Of a stretch of 38,860 nucleotides of DNA, positions 32,999 through 38,860 are shown in pieces (position 1 is the stretch's first letter; each line of letters starts with the position of its first letter). Under the pieces are notes generated by a model. The model was not told the origin of the DNA and did no database searches. It saw only the letters and a program-made list of their open reading frames with translations. The position numbers and the translations under genes are program-made. This DNA is from Pseudomonadota bacterium (lineage in GTDB: Bacteria; Pseudomonadota; Alphaproteobacteria; Rhodobacterales; Rhodobacteraceae). The stretch spans positions 1 to 38,860 of the forward strand of contig CAUJIU010000084.1 in assembly GCA_963205075.1 (NCBI GenBank), in the 5' to 3' direction.

Positions 32999-33597
32999 TC
33001 CCAGTCCCGCAGGCGGGCCACGTAGCGGGCCATGGTATCGACCTCGATATTGACCGGATCACCGACCGCCACCTGACCCCAGGTGGTGGCCTACTTGGTG
33101 TGCGGGATGAAGTAGATCCCGAAGTCGCGCCCGTCGACCTCGTTGACGGTCAGCGACGTGCCATTGAGCGCCACCGAGCCCTTGGGCGCGATGAAGCGGG
33201 CCAGCGCCTCGGGGGCGCGGAAGGTGGCCCGCGTCGAGGCGCCCTCGTCGCGCAATGCCACCACTTCGGCCACGCCATCGACATGGCCCGAAACGATATG
33301 CCCGCCCAGCTCGTCACCGACCCGCAACGCGCGCTCCAGGTTGATGCGCCGCCCGACGTTCCAGCGATTGCGGCCGATGCTGGTCTTGTCCAGGGTTTCG
33401 GCCGAGATATCGACCTCGAACCAGTTGCGCGGGGTGGCGCCCAGCCCGACCACGGTCAGACAGACGCCGTCGCAGGCAATGGAGGCACCCATATCGATGC
33501 CCGCGATGTCATAGCTGGTGCCGATGCGGGCGCGCAGGTCGCCGCGATCCTCGATCGCCAGAACCTCGCCGATATCGGTGATGATGCCGGTAAACAT
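32995..33597 (-). pseudogene. ribE: Riboflavin synthase, reading frame interrupted by an in-frame TAG
   Basis: Riboflavin synthase alpha subunit joins two lumazines to give riboflavin. The frame opens with MFTGIITDIGEV at 33597, with GAGGGG six bases upstream, and includes both lumazine-binding barrels (SIACDGVCLTVVG, GGHIVSGHVDGVAEV, VALNGTSLTVNEVDG, FGIYFIPHTK). After 168 codons a TAG stands at 33091-33093. Beyond it the same frame continues for 31 family-like residues (ATTWGQVAVGDPVNIEVD, then ARYVARL) to a TGA at 32995 that overlaps the next gene. Only one codon is wrong, so this is a very recent nonsense mutation, a sequencing error or a readthrough case. The lost C-terminal helix is needed for trimer formation in known enzymes. 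Confidence 0.85.
33091..33093 (-). other. In-frame amber codon within ribE
   Basis: AAG-TAG-GCC replaces the sense codon (relatives usually have Glu or Leu here, before a conserved ATTWG). A single base change from GAG would create it. Confidence 0.9.
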
Positions 33598-33658
33598 GTC
33601 GCACCCCTCGCTGCCGTCCCCTTCACCTAGCCGCTTGTCCTCAGGCAGGCAAGCGCGC

Positions 33659-33668
33659 CACAATTGTG
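33659..33668. other. 10-bp palindrome between divergent ribE and kpsS-like genes
   Basis: CACAATTGTG is a perfect palindrome in the 120-base divergent gap (33598-33717). It may be a regulator half-site pair for the capsule genes, but nothing else in the gap identifies the promoter, so this is tentative. Confidence 0.25.
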
Positions 33669-33717
33669 CCAGACCGATCCGGCAGGATCTCAGCGCAACA
33701 TTTCCCGAGGGGCCCGG

Positions 33718-35004
33718 GTGCCGAAAACCGACGTCAGACGATTTCTGTTCCTGCAGGGGCCGCATGGCCCCTATTTCCACCAGCTGGCGCGGATGCTGCG
33801 CCGGGCGGGGGCGGAGGTCTGGCGCGTCGGCTTCAACGCCGGCGACCGCGCCTTCTGGTTTGGCTCCGACGGCTACATTCCCCATGGCGGCACGCTGGAG
33901 GAGTGGCCGGCGCATCTGGAGCAGATCCTTGAGGCGCGCGGCATCACCGACATCGCGCTTTATGGCGATACCCGGCCGGTTCACGCCAGCGCGGTGGCCG
34001 CCGCCAAGGCGCGCGGGCTGACCGTGCATGTGTTTGAGGAGGGCTATCTGCGGCCCTTCTGGGTGACCTACGAGCGGGGCGGCACCAACGGGCATTCGCG
34101 GCTGATGGACATGACCGTCGCCCAGATGTCACAGGCGCTGCTGCAATCGGACCTCGACGTGCCCGAGCCGCCGGCGCGTTGGGGCGACATGCGCCAGCAT
34201 GTGTTCTACGGCGCGCTCTATCACTGGTTCGTGCTGTTCCATAACGGCGACTACCGCAATTTCCAGCGTCACCGCGAACTGCCGCTGCTGACCGAATGGG
34301 CGCTCTACACCAAGCGGCTGGTGCTGATGCCTCTCAATGCGCTGACCCGGGCGCTGGCGACGGCGCGGATCAAGTATGGCGGCTTTCCCTATCACCTGGT
34401 GCTGATGCAGCTTGAGCATGACTCGAGCTTTCAGGAGCATTCGCCGTTCCGGCGGCAGGAGGAATTCCTGCGCCTGACCGCCGAAGGCTTTGCCAAGGGC
34501 GCGCCCGCCCATCATCACCTGGTGTTCAAGGCCCATCCGCTGGAAAACGACCGCTCGCCGCTGCGCCGCATCATCGCCGGCCTGACCGAGGAATTCGGGT
34601 TGCAGGGCCGGGTGCATTTCGTGCGCGGCGGCAAGCTGGCCCGGCTTCTGGATCATGCCCGCACCGCGGTGACGGTCAATTCGACGGCCGCGCAGCAGGT
34701 GCTTTGGCGGGCCATTCCGCTCAAGGTCTTTGGCAAGGCGGTCTATGCCAAGCCCGAATTCGTCTCGAACCTGCCGCTGCCGGAGTTCTTCGCCCAGCCC
34801 GGCCGCCCCGACAGCCGCGCCTATCGCGATTACCGCCGCTACCTGCTGGAGACCAGCCAGGTGCCCGGCGGCTTCTATTCTTCGCGCGGCCGGCGGCAGT
34901 TGCTGCGCCAGGTGGTGGACATGATGCTGGCCGACGAAGACCCGTATGATGCGCTCAGATCCGGCAAGGTTGCGCCGCGCCAGCCGCTGCGGATCGTCAA
35001 ATAG
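33718..35004 (+). CDS. kpsS: Capsule polysaccharide biosynthesis protein, KpsS-like
   Basis: A 428-residue cytoplasmic protein of the capsule synthesis family that includes KpsS and LipB, Kdo transferases that start the poly-Kdo linker on a lipid anchor. Visible family parts: FLFLQGPHGPYFHQLARML at the start, FEEGYLRPFWVTYERGG, FKAHPLENDRSPL, and TVNSTAAQQVLWRAIPLKVFG with the serine-threonine loop common to these glycosyltransferases. GTG at 33718 is chosen because GAGGGG stands six bases upstream. It diverges from ribE and precedes the export lipoprotein gene by 143 bases. Export components KpsMTE are not in the window. Confidence 0.87.
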   Translation: MPKTDVRRFLFLQGPHGPYFHQLARMLRRAGAEVWRVGFNAGDRAFWFGSDGYIPHGGTLEEWPAHLEQILEARGITDIALYGDTRPVHASAVAAAKARGLTVHVFEEGYLRPFWVTYERGGTNGHSRLMDMTVAQMSQALLQSDLDVPEPPARWGDMRQHVFYGALYHWFVLFHNGDYRNFQRHRELPLLTEWALYTKRLVLMPLNALTRALATARIKYGGFPYHLVLMQLEHDSSFQEHSPFRRQEEFLRLTAEGFAKGAPAHHHLVFKAHPLENDRSPLRRIIAGLTEEFGLQGRVHFVRGGKLARLLDHARTAVTVNSTAAQQVLWRAIPLKVFGKAVYAKPEFVSNLPLPEFFAQPGRPDSRAYRDYRRYLLETSQVPGGFYSSRGRRQLLRQVVDMMLADEDPYDALRSGKVAPRQPLRIVK

Positions 35005-35147
35005 CCGCCCCCTCACGCGGCAGCGAGGCAACAGTTGCGGCCCGCCTGCGCACGGGCACAAATCCTATGGCTAGCAATAGGCGACGGATTCCGGTAGGTT
35101 ATGGGCAAAACTTGAGGCAAAAAACAACAGGTCGAGGAGACCGAGCA

Positions 35148-36290
35148 GTGACCAATCTGACCATGCGCCTTGCACGGGGCGCGGCTTTGCTTGCCGCGGT
35201 TGGCCTAGTTGCCACCTGCGGTCTTCCGCGATCAGGCCCCAACAAGTCGGAGATCTTCGCCGGTTCGGTGCAGCGCGAGGGCGATGCCTTCATCCTCTCG
35301 GTCGATGACCGGGTCAACCGCATCGCCGGCGTCACGCCCGCCATGGCCTTCTCGGCGGCCTTCGCCAATGCCGGGCTGCTTGGCTCCGACACGGTGCAGG
35401 CGGGCGATGTCCTGAGCATCTCGGTCTGGGAAAACGTCGATGACGGGCTGCTGGTCGCCAATGGCCAGAACGCCACCACCCTCAACGAGGTGCAGGTCGA
35501 CGGGTCCGGTTTCATCACCGTCCCCTATGCCGGGCGCATCCGCGCCGCCGGCAACACGCCCGAGGCCATCCGCCGCATCATCAGCGACAAGCTCAACGAG
35601 CAGACCCCGGATCCGCAGGTGCAGGTGCGCCGGGTGGCGGGCGACGGCTCGACCGTTTCGGTCGCGGGCGCGGTGGCGGCTCAGGGCGTCTATCCCATCG
35701 AGCGGCCGACCCGCACCCTGTCGGCCATGCTGGCGCGGGCCGGGGGCGTCACCGTCAATCCCGATATCGCGCAGGTGACCGTGGTGCGCGGCTCCGAAAG
35801 CGGTTCGATCTGGTTTGACGACCTCTATGACGAGCCGCAGAGCGACATCGCGCTGCGCGCCGGCGACCGCATCATCGTGGAGGCCGACAAACGCAGCTTT
35901 ACCGCGCTGGGCGCGACCGGCACCCAGAACCTGATCACTTTCGACCGGCAGGCCATTTCCGCCATCGAGGCCATTGCCCAGGTGGGCGGATTGTCCACCT
36001 CGGCCGCCGATCCCACCGGCGTCTTCGTGTTCCGCAACGAGCCCGAGGTGATCGCCCGCCAGCTTGTGGGCGATGACAGCCTGACCGGCACCCAGCGGGT
36101 GGTCTATGTGCTCGACCTCACCCAGCCCAACGGCATGTTCATGGCGCGCGATTTCGCCATCCGCGACGGCGATACCGTCTACGTGACCGAGGCGCCCTTC
36201 GTCCAGTTCAACAAGACGATTGCGGCCCTGACCGGCTCCCTGGCCCAGGTCGGCAACGCGGCTGACGCCGTCTCAACCGTCGGAAACTGA
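35148..36290 (+). CDS. Polysaccharide export outer-membrane protein (Wza/KpsD-like)
   Basis: A 380-residue exported protein of the outer-membrane polysaccharide secretion family. The N-terminus has a hydrophobic signal (LARGAALLAAVGLVAT) followed by Cys; the lipobox-like VATC has Thr at -1, so lipidation is likely but not textbook. A poly-export domain follows (AGDVLSISVWENVDDG, VDGSGFITVPYAGRIRAAG near residues 85-130), then repeated SLBB-type beta-grasp domains (VSVAGAVAAQGVYPIERP; FTALGATGTQNLITF). It would form the outer-membrane channel for capsule export. GTG at 35148 has GGAG eight bases upstream; ATG at 35163 is the alternative. Its TGA shares a base with the kpsC-like start. Confidence 0.88.
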   Translation: MTNLTMRLARGAALLAAVGLVATCGLPRSGPNKSEIFAGSVQREGDAFILSVDDRVNRIAGVTPAMAFSAAFANAGLLGSDTVQAGDVLSISVWENVDDGLLVANGQNATTLNEVQVDGSGFITVPYAGRIRAAGNTPEAIRRIISDKLNEQTPDPQVQVRRVAGDGSTVSVAGAVAAQGVYPIERPTRTLSAMLARAGGVTVNPDIAQVTVVRGSESGSIWFDDLYDEPQSDIALRAGDRIIVEADKRSFTALGATGTQNLITFDRQAISAIEAIAQVGGLSTSAADPTGVFVFRNEPEVIARQLVGDDSLTGTQRVVYVLDLTQPNGMFMARDFAIRDGDTVYVTEAPFVQFNKTIAALTGSLAQVGNAADAVSTVGN

Positions 36291-38329
36291 TGATCGCACC
36301 CGACCAGCCCGCCGCGAAGGAAACTTCGCGGCGGCTTTTCGTCTATAACGGCGGTTTCCTGACCCAGCGGCGCCTGCGGCGCATTCTTGAGCTTTCGGGC
36401 TTTGATGTCCGCATCGGCAAGCCCGGCGCGGGCGATCTGGTCGGCATCTGGGGTCAAAGCCCCACCAGCGGACGCGGCGAGGCCGTGGCCGCCCATACCG
36501 ACAGCCCGCTGTTGCGGGTCGAGGATGCCTTCCTGCGCTCGGTCCTGCCGGGGCGGGACGGCGAGCCGCCGCTGGGCCTCTGCCTCGACCATTCCGGCGT
36601 GCATTTCGACCCGGCCCGTCCCAGCGATCTCGAGCAGCTTCTGGCGACGCATCCGCTGGACGACACCGCGCTCCTGAACCGTGCGCGCGCCGGGATCGAC
36701 CGGCTCCGGCGCGGGCATCTGAGCAAGTATAGCGGCTTTGACCCCGCCCTCGCCGCGCCCGAGCCCGGCTATGTGCTGGTGATCGACCAGACCGCCGGCG
36801 ATGCCTCGGTCCGGGCCAGCCGCGCGGACCGCAACAGCTTTCGCGAAATGCTCTATTTCGCCCAGACCGAGCATCCGGGCGCGCGCATCGTCATCAAGGC
36901 CCATCCCGAGACCGTGGCCGGGCATCGCAAGGGGCATTTCTCTGCCGATGACCAGTCAGAGCGGATCACGCTCTGCACCGATCCGCTTTCCCCCTGGGCG
37001 CTCTTTGACGGCGCGGTGGCGGTCTATACCGTGTCGTCCCAACTGGGTTTCGAGGCGATCCTGACCGGGCACAGGCCGGTGGTCTTCGGCCAGCCCTTCT
37101 ATGCCGGCTGGGGCCTCAGCGATGACCGCCAGCCCCTCGACCGGCGGCAGCGGCGGCTGACCCGCAACCAGTTGTTTGCGGCGGCGATGATCCTCTATCC
37201 GCGCTGGTATGACCCGTTCCACGACCGGCTCTGCACGTTCGAGACCGCGCTCGACGCCTTCGAGGCCGCGACCCGCGCCTGGCGCGAGGATCATCGCGGC
37301 TGGGTGGCCGGCGGCATGCGGCTGTGGAAGCGCGGGCCGCTGCAACGGGTCTTCGGGCAGCAGCGGCGGATGATCTTCGCCGACCCGCCCGACCGGGCCA
37401 TTGCCCGGGCAGAGCGGACCGGGCGACGGCTGATGGTCTGGGCCGGCAGGTCGACGCCCGAGCTGGACCTGGCGGGCGTGGTGCGGATCGAGGACGGGCT
37501 GATCCGCTCGCGCGGGCTGGGGGCGGAGCTGATCCCGCCGCTCAGCCTGGTCTGCGACGACCTGGGCATCTACTATGACCCGACCCGGCCAAGCCGTCTG
37601 GAGGCGCTGATCGAGGCCTCGGCAACCTTGCCCGACGAGGCGCGGCAGCGTGCCGAAAGGCTGATCCGCCGCCTGATCGCCGCCCGGCTGAACAAGTACA
37701 ATATCGGCGGGCGCGAGGCGCTGCCGCCGGGCCTTCCCGAGGGGCGGCGCATCCTTGTCGCGGGTCAGGTCGAGGACGATGCCTCGATCCGGCTGGGCGC
37801 TGGCGAGATCCGCACCAACCTCGGCCTTCTGGAGGCCGTGCGCCGCGCCAATCCGGCGGCGACCATCCTCTACAAACCGCATCCCGATGTCGAAGCCGGG
37901 CTGCGCCCCGGCCGGGTCATGGATGCGGCAAGCTTTGCCCATGCGGTGCTGGACCGGACTGACGCCATCAGCGCCGTCGAGGCGGTTGACGAGGTCTGGA
38001 CCATGACCTCGGCCCTCGGCTTCGAGGCGCTGATGCGCGGCCGGAAGGTGGTCTGCCTCGGCCAGCCCTTCTATGCCGGATGGGGCCTGACCGATGACCG
38101 GGTGCCGCAACCGGCGCGGCGGACCGCCAGCCCGGATCTGGTGGCGCTGGTTCATGCGGTGCTGATCGACTATCCGCGCTATCACGATCCGGTCACGGGC
38201 CTGCCCTGCCCGGTGGAGGTGGTGGTAGACCGGCTTGCCGCCGACCAGATCCCGCTTCCGGGCCCGTTCAATCGCGCGATCTCGAAGTTACAGGGTGTTC
38301 TGGCCAGCTACGCCCATCTCTGGCGCTAG
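36290..38329 (+). CDS. kpsC: Capsule polysaccharide biosynthesis protein, KpsC-like dual Kdo transferase
   Basis: A 679-residue protein made of two related halves. Each has a KAHPE or KPHPD phosphate-binding motif (residues about 203 and 530), a hydrophobic stretch ending in SSQLGFEA or SALGFEA, and the nearly identical GQPFYAGWGL (about 266 and 590). In E. coli KpsC the two halves are distinct beta-Kdo transferases (GT99 and GT107 types) that alternate to build the poly-Kdo linker, and the same is expected here. Start overlaps the previous stop (TGATG). Its TAG and the ribD TAG use the same CTAG on opposite strands. Confidence 0.9.
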   Translation: MIAPDQPAAKETSRRLFVYNGGFLTQRRLRRILELSGFDVRIGKPGAGDLVGIWGQSPTSGRGEAVAAHTDSPLLRVEDAFLRSVLPGRDGEPPLGLCLDHSGVHFDPARPSDLEQLLATHPLDDTALLNRARAGIDRLRRGHLSKYSGFDPALAAPEPGYVLVIDQTAGDASVRASRADRNSFREMLYFAQTEHPGARIVIKAHPETVAGHRKGHFSADDQSERITLCTDPLSPWALFDGAVAVYTVSSQLGFEAILTGHRPVVFGQPFYAGWGLSDDRQPLDRRQRRLTRNQLFAAAMILYPRWYDPFHDRLCTFETALDAFEAATRAWREDHRGWVAGGMRLWKRGPLQRVFGQQRRMIFADPPDRAIARAERTGRRLMVWAGRSTPELDLAGVVRIEDGLIRSRGLGAELIPPLSLVCDDLGIYYDPTRPSRLEALIEASATLPDEARQRAERLIRRLIAARLNKYNIGGREALPPGLPEGRRILVAGQVEDDASIRLGAGEIRTNLGLLEAVRRANPAATILYKPHPDVEAGLRPGRVMDAASFAHAVLDRTDAISAVEAVDEVWTMTSALGFEALMRGRKVVCLGQPFYAGWGLTDDRVPQPARRTASPDLVALVHAVLIDYPRYHDPVTGLPCPVEVVVDRLAADQIPLPGPFNRAISKLQGVLASYAHLWR

Positions 38330-38860
38330 CGCGGCCGCCACAGGGTCAGGCTGTCGCCCCCCACGGCGCGCATTTCGGCCAATTCGAACCGCGGTGCATC
38401 GGCAAGGGCCGCAAGGCCCAGCGCCCCGATGCCGGCGCGGCCGTCCGAGCCCAGCGTCAGGCCCGCGCTGAACACCGCCAGTTCATCGACCAGATTGGCC
38501 GCCAGCAGCGATGCGGCCAGCCGCCCGCCCCCCTCGCACAGGACCCGCGTGATGCCGCGTCTGCCCAGAGCGGCGAGGGCCGAGGCGGGGTCGATCCCAT
38601 GCTTGCCGCTATCGCAGGCCAGGCACTCCGCGCCCAGCCGTTGCCAGGGCGCGGTATCGGCCCCCTCCACATGGCAGAGCCAGAGCGGCACATCGCGCGC
38701 CGTGCGGCCAAGGTTGCCGCCCGGCGGCAGGTCGAGCCCCGCCGACAGCACCACGCGCACTGGTTGCCGCGCCGGCCCAAGGCCGCGAACGGTCAGCGTC
38801 GGGTCATCGGCGCGCGCCGTGCCGCCGCCCACCATCACCGCATCGTGGCGGGCGCGCATG
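38326..38860 (-). CDS. ribD: Riboflavin biosynthesis protein RibD, C-terminal reductase domain (cut by window edge)
   Basis: The last 178 or so residues of the bifunctional deaminase-reductase. The visible part is the NADPH-dependent reductase domain, with the family motif VGGGTARADDPTLTVRG at its start, RVLCEGGGRLAASLLAANLVDEL in the second half, and a terminal strand DSLTLWRP. The zinc-dependent deaminase half must lie beyond the right edge. It converges on the kpsC-like gene with a 4-base overlap. In many relatives ribD precedes ribE; here three capsule genes on the opposite strand lie between them. Confidence 0.92.
   Translation of the reverse strand, partial: MRARHDAVMVGGGTARADDPTLTVRGLGPARQPVRVVLSAGLDLPPGGNLGRTARDVPLWLCHVEGADTAPWQRLGAECLACDSGKHGIDPASALAALGRRGITRVLCEGGGRLAASLLAANLVDELAVFSAGLTLGSDGRAGIGALGLAALADAPRFELAEMRAVGGDSLTLWRPR

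Noticed and set aside
1-38860. CRISPR array, rRNA operon, insertion sequence or prophage
   Set aside because: No spaced repeats, rRNA segments, transposase, integrase or terminal inverted repeats were seen.

Overview
This GC-rich window reads as chromosome of a member of the Rhodobacterales (Alphaproteobacteria). The sequence-based reasons are a near-canonical RpoH-I sigma factor, a pssA-psd-pmtA phospholipid cluster of Rhodobacter type, a fused NarK1-NarK2 transporter beside a NarR-type regulator as in Paracoccus, an alphaproteobacterial GTTC-N7-GTTC LexA box in front of mmcB, a tRNA-His with A73 and no encoded G-1, and a RibB protein with a degenerate GTP cyclohydrolase domain. The window is densely coding and no gap between genes exceeds 300 bases. 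No rRNA, insertion sequence, prophage or CRISPR array was seen.

Layout: 1-5433 is housekeeping. It holds a partial Gfo/Idh/MocA oxidoreductase, a minus-strand operon psd-pssA-pmtA (phosphatidylserine to phosphatidylethanolamine to methylated lipid), rpoH, an RluD-type pseudouridine synthase, and a small divergent membrane protein whose start codon abuts that of the synthase. 5477-13238 is a transport and sensing island: an orphan periplasmic binding protein, a TctE-like kinase and a TctD-like regulator on the minus strand, and divergently a tctCBA tripartite tricarboxylate transporter followed by an AtuA/DUF1446 protein and a DUF4387 protein. A tandem 11-bp direct repeat lies between the two operons and is a good candidate TctD operator.

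13254-26190 is the respiratory nitrate reductase locus: narR diverging from narK-narG-narH-narJ-narI, then a parvulin isomerase, a hemerythrin, a beta-carbonic anhydrase and a DUF2478 protein on the same strand. Two FNR-family boxes sit between narR and narK, and an 11-bp-stem hairpin separates narK from narG. 26180-28721 holds an RpiR-family regulator, a divergent glutamate-type dehydrogenase and tRNA-His. 28847-29492 is a small DUF6324 gene and the SOS gene mmcB, which appears to be leaderless.

29677-38860 is a riboflavin and nusB block on the minus strand (ribD, ribE, an unknown gene, ribBX, ribH, nusB, a small membrane protein). Three plus-strand capsule genes (kpsS-like, Wza/KpsD-like, kpsC-like) are lodged between ribD and ribE. 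The most surprising observation is an in-frame amber codon in ribE, after codon 168 of an otherwise intact 199-codon family-like frame. The strongest candidates for an under-described system are the orphan-SBP/TctDE/TctCBA/AtuA/DUF4387 island and the four-gene tail of the nar operon.
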